Assembly (NCBI GenBank): GCA_037389465.1
Contig: JAZARR010000088.1
Span: forward strand, 496,001-560,000
DNA length: 64,000 nt
Source of the DNA: Baylisascaris procyonis
Lineage: Eukaryota > Nematoda > Chromadorea > Rhabditida > Ascarididae
Direction of reading: 5' to 3'
Positions 26,732-40,412 of the stretch are shown piece after piece. How positions within the stretch are numbered: the first letter of the stretch is position 1; each line of letters starts with the position of its first letter. The notes beneath the pieces were generated by a model. That model saw only the letters and a program-made list of their open reading frames with translations. It was not told the DNA's origin and did no database searches. Made by a program: the position numbers and the translations under genes.

Positions 26732-29700
26732 ATGGAGACTGTTGGAGCAGAAATGAAATCAAACGATAGTGCTGAATGGGGAGCTAAAACACCGAAGTTC
26801 GGTTGTGATGGTGGATTGGCAGCTAGCGATCCGCATACGATGAACGAACTGTTTGAAGGGGAATCGGTGGAAGGCATCAAGTATCCCAGGTTACTCTTGT
26901 TTTCCTTGTATTGATACCGCAGATTGTATTGGCTGCAAATAGGCAATCTATTTTCCTGACTGGAGGTGGGAGGGAGAGGGGGGAGGGGCGAGGAAGGAAA
27001 GGGAGACTTCGTTACCGGGACCGTATGCATTCTGCAATCCGGATATCCAAAGTTGATGCTCTTAACGGGTGATCCAAAATTAAAGTGAGCTAAATAGTGG
27101 AGTCATTTAGAGAATTGAAATTTCCTCGTACATCCTATTTTTGAAGTTCACCGTTCGCTTCTACATGACTTGCCTGAAATCATGCTAATAAAGAAGTGAT
27201 TAGCTCAAAACTTACATTTCATATTCATTTGGCAACGCTTCGTTCCTTTTTTTTTTCTCAGTTTATGTTCTCTTTTATGTGCAAATCAAATGACGATTTA
27301 AGAGTGGACAAACCGTTGATAAAACCGTTGAAGAGTTTTAATAAAATCCGGATTCTCGCCACTTCTGGAAAATACTTTGAAGAAATATAACGTTAAAGAC
27401 CCAGAATTAAACCCGGCAATCCTGATCGTGATTGGGACAGGGACCAGATTAGCCCACGACCATGCCAGGCCTATATTAATTTATGCTTTTTCATTAGTAT
27501 TTTTTTTCCATTGTGCTAAGAATAGAAATTTATCTTTAAAACTTTAAACTTGCCATTAAGTTTACTGTTGATTATTTTTTTTCGTTCATTGTTTAAGTTT
27601 GTTACATTTCAGTCCGAAGTCGGTTGAAAGCGATGGAAAGCGTTCGCGTGTTTTTGGCGGCTCTTTGAAAACAAGTAAATTCTGGATGCGTATACTCCGG
27701 CCATGGAAATGGAGGAAAAAAACTCGCAAGAACAATCTAAGGTGAATTTTTAGTTTTTTTTTGCGGGCCGGATTTTATTGTTCCCTCCTACCCCAAAAAA
27801 ACACGCACTGAAAAAAAATGTTTTCCATGAATAGACGTCAAATGCGCAGTTATCAGGAACGTAATAATTTTCACGACTGGTTGTTAAGCATCATCCAACC
27901 TAGTCGAGATTCTTATGCTTTTGCAGGAGGACAAACAGTGATCGTTCGCCGGAGTCGAATGTAGCGATAGTGACTATGCCAACCTCGCTAAGCTCTATCG
28001 AACCAATCCATATGGCCGAATTGGTAGATGGTGAGTTTACTATGTTCATCCGCTTCGCTGCGATTGTGGTTTGCATTCCGATTAATGCATATAGACAAGC
28101 ATAATCATTGATTCTTGGTGTTTTTCGAATGACTGCATTCAGCTAGTCAGACTTCAGACTCTTTTTTTTAAATATGCATTTAAGAGATTGGTTATTTTTT
28201 TTTACAGATTGCTTCGTAATTATATAATCAAATGAAGCATGATTGCCTAGCGAGAATCACATTTACGTTCATCTTTGTATTTATATTAAAGGTTTTTAAA
28301 AGAGATGCCAATGTAATATTCTTCTGGTAGAGTTTGTGATGCTTATTCTCACTCACGGAAGGTGAACGTATATGCAAATGTGTGCAAGTTATTGTGAGAA
28401 AAAAATGTTTCAAGGAACATATTGAAGATTACGTTCTCTGTGAACATTCTCAAAGCACTATAAGGATCGATCAGTGTTTGGTCTTGTAGGAATAAAAATT
28501 CATAATTTGTATGCGGCTCGCATCAGAAGCTGCTTGCTGCAATAAATTAACTGTTGACCCTAATAAAACGTAAGTTTTTTTTTTTGGGGGGGGGGGAGAT
28601 TTCAATCGATTTAAGTTATTATTTCAAATAGGCTTTTTGATCGTATTTTATTGATTGCCAATGTGAACGTAATGTTTTAGTCAGCGATTTTCGCAAATTT
28701 TTAAGTTTTAAATTTAGCTTTTTCTTTGCATATTGCCTGCTTTTGATGATTTAATCGAAATCCATATCGTGGACTTTAGATGAAAGCCTAACATGCTTTT
28801 TTATTTATTTTCGCGCTACCTGCTTATTCGAAGAGCTTCTCGTTGTTTAATGCTGAAGCCGATCTTATATTGTCGTAATTGTTCTTGAGAAAAGCACATC
28901 GAAATCCGTATACCGCAGCCTTTCAGTTAGTCTGCATCATTTTTCTCTGTTTTTGCCCATTTTAACGGAAATAGACTAGGTCATCTTGCCACCAACTTTC
29001 ATGAAAAATGTTGCACACACCTGTGGGAGAGATGATGAAAGTTGAAGATTTAATGGAGGTTTTGCAACTTTTACACCACAGTTGAGATCATCAAGACAGG
29101 TAAACGTATATTACGGAAGAGAGTGGTAACTGCTTCGGAAACTAATAAATTATATTCTCATAAGGTTTTTATATGTTTAGAGAGGGATGAGAATCGAAGA
29201 TAAGAATAGATAAAAGAAAATGATCAAACAGCAATATTAAACAGAGCAATAAAATTGCATGAAAATTTCGATAAAATTAATTGTTATCATTAATGCAGAT
29301 CGATTGTTTTTCTTCTTTTGCTATTCACAATCTCGATAATCTATAAGCGTTTTGTGTTGACATTGAAAGGCGGAGCATACAAGTATGTGGGCTGTATGCT
29401 TACGTCGTTATCGATTTCTATACTTTCTTTCGTGCATACAACATATAAACCTACCGTAGATGAGTGTTCACTTTTTTGTAAAGTGTGGAAAATATGAAGC
29501 ACTAGTGTAGCATTTGTTGAAGATAAAAGGCTGTTTGCATTATTCGCAAACTATAATTTAATAAATACGCTTTCGTTGCCATAAATCATTGGGTTTATTT
29601 GAATATTTTTTCCACCTTCCAATAAACGTAATGCTTTAAATTTGTGCGATTGTTAGCTGAATATTACCAATTTTAGACTGCCTTTCGTTTATTCGCTATT

Positions 29701-32700
29701 TATTGAATGTGCTGATGTGATTGATCGACACCTTTCAGAATTTGATGCGTCGTTTTATTTGTGTCGTCTTATTCATATCGTTTATTGCCGATCTATATGC
29801 GTTGCATCAGATGTGACGTAGTAGAGCAATATTGTCGCCGATTTGCCGTATTATTGCTTTCCGATTTCCGTTTTCCGCAATTTCTAGCCTTATTATAAGT
29901 GTATTCCAAAGGTTTCACTGAGTGCTTATCTTATTATAGATTTTAAATCATTGTTTCTTTATGTGCTGTAAAAAAGATACTGTTGATCGTAGCGTAGGTG
30001 CACTTTTTTTTTCAGATGCAAATATAAGAGCGTTATAATCAGGGAAAAAGCAAAATGAGATTGAAAAGCATCAACGATGAATTCAAAAGGAGGCGGTTGT
30101 ATTGAAGAGTGAGTGGGTGCGAAGTTTAGCGATGCTAGTTGCCTTTATTGTAGCAGTCTTGCAGCCAGAGGCGGACGTAATGAAGCTTTGATGGTTTTGA
30201 AAGACCTATTAGAAATCTTCTAGAAATTTGAAAAGTTCTTTTATCGATCAGGTTGCACCGCCAAATTTGTATAATATTGACAGAGGTGAAGGTGACAATA
30301 TCAGCGGTAACAGTGAGGATAATAATTGTAATGAAAATTTTGGCCCAATTGAGGGAACAGAGTCGATACCGATGATCAATATTGAAATTCAAAATTAGAG
30401 AGGGGAGACGATGCGCATATTTATATGCGAATTGAATTTACATGGGATATTTTTGTTGAACAATATTCGACATTTACTTGTAAGAAGGTGAGAGAGAGCT
30501 GAACGCTAAAGGATACGAATATATGTGTTGATTTGCGTCAGTTGTTGTTTTCTATCGTTTATTGATGACGCATATGTTTGCTGTGGCGCATAGTTTTTTA
30601 ACGCTTTAAAGTGCAATATGCTTATGTAGCTGAGGTGATTTAAAGAATATTTATGTTAGGCAAATATGAGTCAATCTTAAAGGGATTGACGTTCTCGCTA
30701 CGCCTCTTTTCCTCATTACCTTTATTTTTTATTTTTTCAAATAGGTTGCAAGGTTTATTCCTTCATGCTTTGGCAACGATTAAAATTGTCATTGTTCAAC
30801 ATATACGTTATATTTATTCGTTGTTCGTTTTGAAATGTATTTGATGACACATTACAACAGATGATTTTGCTTGTTTATTCACCTTTTTCCATCTTCAATT
30901 GGTGACATCAAAAACTGGCCAGCTGATATTTCCGGATAGATAGGTGTTACCACAATTCATCTTCGTTGACCATGCTCATATCAATCCAGGCGCATCTGTA
31001 AAGAAATCCTCTTGCTTCTGTTCTGAATTCTATCGGTTTGCAAGAGTAATTCGGGTAAAAGACAAATAATACGTCGATTACTTGCCGTGAAATGAGAGAT
31101 GGTGAATGAGGTTTTTAGAAAGGATTTTCGCAATGTTATTCCGAAACCAGATGTGACTTGCTCGATATTCCACGGCAACTAATTTTTTGAATATATCAAA
31201 AGCAGATGGAGATCTCTACAACATGAGAAGGTCGATATGATTTTGGGATGATGGAAAAGGAGGCAGATATCGGTTGATACGTATCCAACTCGTAATTTCC
31301 GGAGAATTGCCGTTGGAAGTCTCTGAACTTCACTTGTCTTTTCTCATTATTTATAAGCCTTACGACACTCAGTTGTACTGAAATAAAATGTTTTCCTCGT
31401 GCATTTTGATGCTGCTAGGTTGGAAGAGCAATTGCGATGAAGTGGAGCTGTATGAGTTAATGGTGGGGAGGAAGCTCATTGAAAGCTGTTCAAGAGGCAT
31501 CTTTCAGGTGTAATATCTACGCGCAGCTTCTCTTTATTTGCGCTTCTCGCCTTCAACTTCGCCTCCACTCGACTCTCAGCATTATTTAGCACGCATCTCT
31601 CCCACTTGCGTCTCAAATATTGCGATCGCTACCGATGTGTTGCCTCATTTCCGGCACCTAGCACTATCCCTACTTTCCTTAGCTCTTCTCATTCGTTTCA
31701 TCTCTAATCTCTTTCACCTCTCTTGTTCGTTCCTTCATTTGCTTTGTTCTTTTAGGTTTCCATCGGTCTACATGATGTACCATTCGTAGTTTTAAGTTTC
31801 GTATACCATTCTATCATGCAGTGGATCGAAACAAAATTGACCACTTTTATGGCTGGGATGTTGACCAGTGCTGTTTTGGTTGTTTTATTATTAATGTTTG
31901 ATGTTTTATCAATTTAACATTGATATTCATAGTGTTTTTGTTATATGCGAACAGTTGATGAATCATCCACTATTAGACTCTGACTCTAAGTTCTTTAGTG
32001 ATTTTTTTTGGAAAATTTGGATTGAATCAGTTAGATGCTATAAGTGTTATGGTCAGAATCGAATTGCACATTTCTAGGAGTTTATTTTAGATGGCTATCG
32101 AATTATTTGATGTTGATAGTCTGAGCGGCGTTGTTAGTTCCAGCCGACCTATTCACCGTCATCTCTCTTAATTGACAACTTCACCGATACATCGTTAAGC
32201 ATAATAACATATTATATACTTAATTGCTTCTCTATGTCTAAGAGTTTTTCACATTTCTAAATGAGATCTATTTAGATCGATCTAAAGCAGCATCTTGGGA
32301 TGGCCGCTTGGATTCACCATTGAACGAATCGAAACGTTTAGCTGCTGAACAGAACATCAATAAAACAACGTTTGACGTTTTCTCTCTCATTTTGTTTACT
32401 TTTTTTGCTGTGAGTAGAATTATTCTTCTTTTGTATAAAGGAAGATACTCTTTTCTCGTATGAAGCAAGAATTGTACGAGTAAAAATTTATCCATCAGAA
32501 AATAGTCTTTATGCGGAAGTTTATGAAAGCATTTATTATGGGTGATGTGGAAATAGGACAGAACGATTATTGCCTATATTGAGAGATGGGAATTTTTCCA
32601 CATAGCGGGTTACGAAATAAAGCTTTCCCAGTGTGCAGAATGCGACTAGGAATGGTTCGTTGGTGTAGAGTGATGTGCTCACATGTGCGGGGGTGAGATG

Positions 32701-35700
32701 TGAATGATTGAGCCGATAAAAGAACGATGAATTTTTAGCGCCGAGACAAACGAAGCGAGCATCGACGCAGTACGACTCACAGCGGAAGAGTTGAGTGTAC
32801 CCAGCGTGCAACGGGTAGTTATCATTGAACGATCCGATAAAGGAGCACGCGATATTTCCGAGCCCGATTTCAGCTTTGCTGAGGGTATTCCTGACGACGA
32901 AACCGCCTCTACTATCTCGCAAGGTTTGTGTCTTATTAAGTACTTGGCTAGGAATTTGTACCCGATTCGTTGATGTTCGATTTTGTAAACCGAATTAAAT
33001 AGTTTTCTTTTGAGTGAGGAAAAGTTTTATTGATTAGGGGTATAATAGAATAATTGTTAAATGTCCAGGTATTGAGTCGGGGGGAGGGGAGGGGAGTGGA
33101 AATTATTCGACGAAGACTTGACCAGAGGATTTAAAACACTGGTTTTCAGCAGGAAATATTGACGAGGAGTCGGAAGAGCAAAACGTTGATGACGATTGGT
33201 GTGACTGGCAGGAGCATCGATCTGAAGAAATAGTCACTTTCGAGATGGATTTTCGGTTGAGGCGGAGACCCGTCGTAGAGGAGATCGCAGCTAAGGAACC
33301 TGATCTAAGCGCAAGGCCAAACAGGCCAGTACTTAAGAAACCCGGAGCGCCAAGTCGTTTAAAAGTAACGAAAAGGAGTTCGCTTCGCAAAGTTCAGCCG
33401 TCGGACGGCTTCGCTGAGCGGAACAACGGCAACGACATATCTCAGTAGGTTATTTCCTCGGATATTTGATTTCATGAGCTCATTTAAAAGTGAAAGTCAT
33501 TTAAAAGTGAATATATTCCATATTGTTTCGGGCAATTCATTTTTTCACCCTTTCATATCCAGTTGCAATGTTTTCTGCGATGTTTGCGTTTTGTTTCAGT
33601 GCAACAACGGGTGATTTGCCATCGCGTTTAACAGATGACAGTGACAGCGATACTGATATTCAGTACAGGGATGAAGGCCCAGTAACGAGGACATGGCGTG
33701 GTATCGGTCATAGCACGAACCCTGCAATCGCTAGCCGTATTATACCTCAGCGCTCTTTCGACACTGACGACGATAATGATATCCCTCTAAGTAAGCAATA
33801 GTTTTGCATAAAATGATTTTTAACGTGATTTCACACTGCCGAATTCCTTTGGATTTTTTCTTGCATAATCACTTCCCTTTCATTCACAGAAATCCCAGAG
33901 GGATAACATAAGGTCTTCAACGTGCTTGTTATCCATTCTATAGATGTGAAGTGGAACTTTGCAAAAAGCACTCGTTTCCTCTCCTTCCCCCTCCCACCCG
34001 CCCCTTTACTATATCACCAACTAATTTAGCACAAAGAGATACACTTGCATTTATCCATTCTTTATTGAAGATTACGCTTGAATTTTAAGTGCACCGAGCT
34101 TTTTGAATATATGCAATTGGCTCGTGCTACAGATGTTTTTATAGGTGGCTTGGCAGCAAAAGTAACCAGGAGAGATACACTAGCAAGGAAGTTGGATGCT
34201 CCAGACCCAATTGACGACATACCAAATCAAACATCAGATGATCGCCGTCGTCTTATGCATAGAGTTAGCATCAAACTCGAAAGGTTTCTGCATTATTGTA
34301 TACTTATTGTATTTGTGGGATGCTTCTTAGTGAAAAAGGTGTTGCACTGTGAAAAATGAGCTTCCACAAAGGATGGGAAGACTCTTGTAATAAATCCATG
34401 AATATACTTGACTTATTCATTGTTTATTTATTTATTTTATTTCATTTATTTATTAACACTTGTCAGCTCAAGTCTAAAATTGTGTATATGGGTCCGTGAC
34501 ATGACTCACTCGATATCTATGAAAGAAAAAGAGGGAACTCAACTGTGGTAGATTTAGGCATTCGATTCTTCATTATAAGGCCACTTTATAAAGAGCTTTA
34601 ATCAGAAATTAATCAGGAATTCATTTCTCTATTGCTACCTATATGAGTTGTTGTATGTCGAAGTAAAAAAAAATGTTTCTGTAATTTTTGTTTGAATAAA
34701 AAATTTCTCAAAGTGGAAATCCATATGGAAATATGAAAAGCATTTTAAAACAGCGTTGAGAATGCAGTTGGATTACCGCTTATATACCCTCTATATGCTT
34801 GAATAAATGAATTTATGACTTATTAATAATAATCATTCCTAGCAGCTAAAAACTTCTCCGAGAAGAGTGCATCTATACCCATAAGTTTTAATCAGTACAA
34901 TAGTGTATTTTTTCTAGTGCAATATTGTTCATCGTTTATGGTGAATGCACTTTCCACATTGTTTTAATCTTTGTCAAATATATTTTCTTAATTATTCATC
35001 GAATACTCGAAGTTAGTTTTGAAGAATAGTTTAGCATTTTTATCTCTTTTGGTTTCACTTGAATAAAAGGCAAAGTTCCTTCTTAGGAAGCTAAGTGAGC
35101 GTCCATCGGCCGAAGAATTGGAGCAGAGGAATATTTTAAAATCGAAAGATGGATCGATATCATCGAAAACGGCGATGGAAGAGACTAGGAAAATGTTACT
35201 TCGTAAGGTTGGCTCATGTTTTCGAGTATAATCATTGAATTTTCTTATCATTCTGTTTCATTATGATTAGTACCTTCGCATATGGTGTTGTATAGTCTGG
35301 GAAGAGTTATTCGATGACATATTGCCGTACAACTTATCAGTGCAAAAATACAAACTTGTAGAAATTTTCTTTGCACTTCAATTGAAATTTTTTCAGAAAT
35401 TTGAGGTGCTGTATGACTAATTCAATAAATTTTTAGATATGACTCATTTTATGGGGAAGAAAGATATTTCGATTTTTTCCATGACATTATTACAATATCT
35501 CGATGCTTCAATAGCTTCATTGGAAGTTTTTTTGGCAATTTTATTGTCAAAAGCTGACGTTCACTAGTGATTTTTTAAGAAATCTTTTGCTAGCTGATCG
35601 AGCTTTTGTGTTTTAATTTTTGACTTCAGATGCCCTCTCGCCGCTTTTTTTTTTTCTTTGAGCATTGTAATACGTCAAGAATTCTGGCAAAGTGGTGCTG

Positions 35701-37159
35701 ATGCGATTTTTTTTTGTTTTTTTTTTTTTTTTGGTTTTGGTTTTTTGGTTTTTTGTAGCAATTTCATTTCGTAGATCTGTTCTATTTGATTTTTTGTTTC
35801 TTTGTTTGTTGCCTTGCTTTTTCATCCAAGAGTAGCGCTTGCGACGCATTGGTCATGTTTTCAATTGCAGCTTAGCTTCCGACCTACGATCCAACAACTG
35901 AAAGACAAGCAGATCATCAAATTCAACGACTACGTTGAGGTGACTGAAGCAGAGGCATACGATCGGAAGGCGGATAAGCCTTGGACGAGGTTAACTCCTA
36001 CAGATAAGGTTGGCATCTAGCGCTTAACCCTCCTTAAAAGCCGATCACCACTTTATTGTTATAGACAAGGGTGGTTGAAATACCCGCTGCATAACAGCCA
36101 GCATGGTGGCTGTGCAGAATATTACTCATTCACTTGTTCTATTAGGGGCTTGATGTTGCCATTAATGTTAGGCATTTAATGCAGGTGTAATTTATGAGTG
36201 CATAAATTAAATTGAAGAAGCTAGCAGGTAGGTACCCTTATCCGAACATTTTGTTGTCTTTTTTGCTTTTATCGTCCCATCTATATTCGATCTTCTTTGG
36301 GACACCGCTTATCATTTAGCGCAATATGTCATCGTTTAGAAAAATGACAGCTATATCCGGCGCTATATATCCGGCGCTACCCTTCGAAATATTAAGTTAC
36401 AGTGAGATTTATTTTGATTGTATTTTTTTCTTGCTACAACTTCGAATTTATAGAAAAAATGCTACTTTTCCAGTTTTTTTTTTGTTTTTTTTTTTTTGCT
36501 TCCAAATAAAATAGTTACTGGGCTAGCGGATAAAATGACCTGTTTTGTTGTGAACGATATCATTGCAGGCATTGATTCGTAAAGAGTTGAATGATTTCAA
36601 AGCAACTGAGATGGATGTTCATGAAGAGAGTCGTATTTTTACGAGGTCAGTTTTTTATCAACTAATACGGTTAGTGTCTTCGGTTTATATTTGGTAATTG
36701 CGAGAAATAGATAATATAATTAGATTGTATGAATTGGTATGGGAAAGTTGAAAATTCTATAAGAAAAGCTTTAGGGGCAAGAAGGATCATAGCGTGAGAT
36801 AATTTTAGCAAGTAGAAATCGCTAAAATTATGTTGTTAACTTTTGCGTTCTATATATCGTCTCTGTTGCATATACCCTTCCTAAAAAAATTTATGCATCT
36901 CTATCCCTACGCTTGGTCATAGATGAGTGGTCCTACGAAATTAAATCCACAATTTTTAGCATCATAAGACGAAAGGGGGGGGGGGAGAGTGGAAATCGTA
37001 AGCACTTGGAGCCAGCTGGAGCCAAAACGGAATTGCAAGTAAATTTTTCATAAAACAATCGGCTTTGTCAGTTTAATTGTTATTGCCATTTGCGCCACTT
37101 TCTAAGCGTTTTTTTTTTTTTTGCTTTATTGGTACAGATTCAGGGAATATATGCTTTAG
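26732..37159 (+). CDS. PHACTR: PHACTR (phosphatase and actin regulator)
   Basis: Binds G-actin through RPEL repeats and protein phosphatase 1 through its C-terminus, steering PP1 to cytoskeletal substrates. Coding exons: 26732-26889, 27613-27741, 27927-28030, 32276-32369, 32739-32923, 33150-33444, 33600-33790, 34145-34283, 35087-35207, 35871-36008, 36569-36645, 37138-37159; all phases agree, giving 550 residues. ATG 26732 follows a ttttcag acceptor by 14 bp, suiting trans-splicing. Residues 76-89 are the family's basic patch (RPWKWRKK). Residues 386-413 begin like a C-terminal RPEL ([15 protein letters not shown]) but lack RP and NIL. Canonical RPELs lie at 433-449 ([17 protein letters not shown]) and 473-488. 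Residues 487-545 are the PP1-binding region ([27 protein letters not shown]). The protein ends REYML instead of the usual HRP. The exons at 32276 and 32739 are the least certain. The 4.2-kb intron 3 and other introns over 300 bp show no other gene. Confidence 0.92.
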
Positions 37160-37411
37160 GTACCATTATAAAGGAGTATTATTCAATTATTTTAGGTTTC
37201 ATCGTCCATAATCGTGATCGCGATTATGTTTTGCATATGACAACTAACCAACAACAATATGCAAAATTACAAAACGAGCTTCTAACGTCTGCGGCCTTCG
37301 AATCGTATTACTGTCTTCATTGAATATGTTGTGACGTCGGTTCACTCGCTATATTCAGGCCTTCAGCGGTGTACTTTAAATCGGGTGTGATATACTTCTT
37401 GCTAACAATAG

Positions 37412-38555
37412 CAACCGACCAAAATTTTACTAACAAATCGACTGAAAGCATCGGCTTCTAATCGAAATGTGATTGAAATTGGGTGTATTTCGAAAATATC
37501 GATCACTTATTGACCGAAGAAATCCGACTGGAAACTAGCTTTCGACTGCAACCGAAAAAAAAACGAACTAGTCTGTGTCTTTTCAGTTGTAAACGCTGGC
37601 CGAAATTTCGATTTGCAACCGATTCTGTCAAAATTTTTTTTTTTTTTTATTATAAGGGTGACGTGGAACTCTCTATAGCACAATCATAGTTCATTTAATT
37701 CGTTGTAGCAATAACAATAACTAGATAAACATCTCTAAATAATGAGATAATCGCAGCTAAATTAAATTAAACAAAAACATTGGCACCGTACTCGAATGGG
37801 AGAGAGAGATCTTCGTTGGCAAAACAGGCTAGAACTTTTATTTTTCTTAGTCGAGAAGGAAAAACTTTTGAAAGAAGTAGAAGAGCATATGGAATGGAAA
37901 AGTTTTGAGTTGTTTAGTTCAGCAATTCCTCTACGTAGGTTCTAACATATTCGTTTGTTGGTTGTAAAGTTTAACCTGAGCATTGCATCAAGGTGGGTAT
38001 CTGCCGAATTCTGGATGTTTGGCGTTTGACTCTCTCGATGCCATGAGTGCATCTCCACAATGCACCATTTCTTTAAAGTATGTTCAGCTTTTTAACCGAA
38101 ACCAGGTTTCTTCCTACACCACTTTGAGAAGTCGTTTGACCTGACGAGATCGAATTCGAGTACTGATCTAGCTAGTGGTTTTTCTCGCTTTCTTTCTGCG
38201 AGCCTTCCTGTGCAAACCTGGCTTAACAATCTCCAACATCGATGGAGTCGAGAACGCCAACAACACACGACTGTCCATATTAGAACGTTGTTCTGCAGCA
38301 GCTATATATAATTGGTTTCGCCGATTTTCTCGGCTTCCCCCCTCCTATCCCACCCCTAGAGAGGATCACCCGTTTGCTTAAAGCGCTCATTTTTAAATCC
38401 AATCCTGTGATTTTACTGAATCCCATAACAAAACTACAGCACATACACACCAAAAATCTTGCTTCGATTCGGCCACAATGAGTGATGAGAAAAGAACCAA
38501 TGATTGTTGGCTTCGAATGATTTTCCAAAAAAAAAATTTTTTTTTTGGTCGGTTG
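37412..38555. repeat. Possible foldback element with 13-bp inverted ends
   Basis: caaccgaccaaaa at 37412-37424 is matched by its exact reverse complement at 38543-38555. The interior repeats related pieces (cgattgcaaccgat-like and gaaagcatcgg-like). No clear target-site duplication flanks the ends and no transposase is visible, so a decayed MITE-like element is only one reading. Confidence 0.35.
38525..38548. repeat. Perfect palindrome cc-A10-T10-gg
   Basis: 24-bp perfect palindrome made of ten As followed by ten Ts between cc and gg. It abuts the right inverted end of the possible foldback element. Confidence 0.9.
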
Positions 38556-38977
38556 TTGATCGAAAGCATTCGGTAGAAACCAATCGAAATATTCGATCGA
38601 TTAGTTAACATTGCTACTCATAGCTGAAGGATATTTATTCTTTGTTGAACTATTTCAAGAGTTTCGCTACCAATCGCTTTCATAGTAGTTGAGCGCCTTC
38701 TTATTCTTTTTTTGCTTATGAATTATTTTTGTCGTCATTTGAATGCACTCATAATGGTACACCAGCATCTTCGCAAAATAATTGAATGAATTCATAATTG
38801 TGAAAAATTGTGTCTCATATTGCATTGATTTGATAGGTGTTTTCAGTTTTCTATCGATTTTTTAATGGTCATAGTTCACTTGTCATTTCGTATTATCTTT
38901 GCGTTATTTGCACATTTATTACTGCTCAATCGTTTTTCTTTGCTTGCACTTTTTTTTTTGTTGACTTCTGGGCTTTG

Positions 38978-38980
<3 letters not shown>

Positions 38981-39009
<29 letters not shown>

Positions 39010-39026
39010 CATACACACACACACAT
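38981..39026. repeat. (ACAT)n then (AC)n microsatellite
   Basis: About eight ACAT units running into an AC dinucleotide stretch. Confidence 0.95.
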
Positions 39027-40412
39027 AGTTCATGATAGCGAATAATCTTCCATAAAAGTTTCCTATGAGTTGCTTCTTACTTCGACATTACATAAATCAT
39101 AAATTTTACGATTGCTTTATCGCTGTGGATTTCTCTAAGCTCTTAGGGCTCTTTAAGTCTTCTACGTTGACATAAAGTGACGCTGGTGTACACTTAGATG
39201 CTTGGCGTTCTTCATCTGTTATGCTGCTTCTATCTTCTAGAGGCAACTCTTATGATGATGCAAATTTTCCATTATGTTCTGATGTCTGATTTTATTACTT
39301 TTGCATGTGAATTGAGCAACTCGTTTGTGCTCTGCTCGGTGTTCTACTATTTGCTTGTGTATTCTAAATCTGTTGTTTAATGCATGATGCACTTAATGAT
39401 CATATGTTATGTGGATTTTGTGATCGAAAAAAAGAAGGAGATTCATAATTGAACATGAAATTTAGCAATAGAGAAATTTTTATCGTAAAAGTGGACGAAA
39501 AAATTTTAAGTTCTAGAATATTAGACGAGCCAATTCACAATTTCACATCTAGTCATTTCATTATAATTGATAGAGTTTCCACTCCTCATCCTACTTCATT
39601 CTCGTCATATGAAACTTCGTTGTAATTTTTTATTTTTTATTTTTATTGAATGGTCAATTGGTTGTGCGTTTTTCTGGTTGCATTATGAATTCAGAAATTT
39701 TTATTGAATGAGAGGGTTGAATAGAAATTCCCAATTTCCTATTAGAGAAGCGAACTGTTCCACGCGGAAATCTCAGTTTTTTTTTGGTTTCAATGGCACC
39801 TTCATTATTCTTCTAGAGTTCTAGGTCGATTTCTACTTGTTCTCATTTTGTTAGTGCAGTTCATTGAATCATATTCAATCCCATCCAATATTTGAGTATT
39901 TTGTTTGATTAAGATATCACACATTTGTTGTGGAAATGATTGTTTCTCTCCTAGATTTCGGCGTGTTTCTTGCGCAAAAAAAAAAAAGAAAACCCAACAA
40001 AAATCGTTGGTATATTCGACTTTTATCTTTCAATTTTTTATTTCTATATTTGAAACGAAACGGAATTGCTGATTAATGTTTTGCTTAAGTTAATTTATTT
40101 TTCTTTTAGCTAGTTTATTTTTTAGGTGGCCAATATTTAAAATAGATACGCTTAGGAGTAAAAAATTTCAAAATTTTATTCATTTAGCTCAAGTGTCGTA
40201 CTTTTCAGTGATGCACTTCCGATTCGTTAGTTTTTTTTTTGTTTTTTTTTCACATATTGCATCAATGAATTTGCATGATTGTCATGACGACAAGAATAAT
40301 GAAGATATATGCACAACGAAAGTAAAAGTAAGTGTATTAATCGCCGAAAAGAGTATTCAAATATGAAATTCGAATGAAATCAGGCCCATGTTTGTGCATT
40401 TTGATGATTTTT

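Noticed and set aside
27390..27480. Possible tRNA or structured RNA in PHACTR intron 1
   Set aside because: GC-richer patch but no cloverleaf, T-loop consensus or clear stem could be traced.
30135..30392. 85-codon minus-strand ORF in PHACTR intron 3
   Set aside because: Codon composition follows AT bias and no motif or splice context supports a nested gene.
31538..31789. 83-codon plus-strand ORF in PHACTR intron 3
   Set aside because: It is a CT-rich low-complexity stretch giving a Ser/Leu/Phe string; likely intronic.
32373..32410. Strong gtgagt donor at 32409 as the end of PHACTR exon 4
   Set aside because: It would add a T-rich hydrophobic tail and give a phase that does not fit the acceptor at 32739; the gtttga donor at 32370 keeps the frame.
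38837..39028. 63-codon plus-strand ORF
   Set aside because: Runs into the ACAT microsatellite; AT-driven hydrophobic composition.
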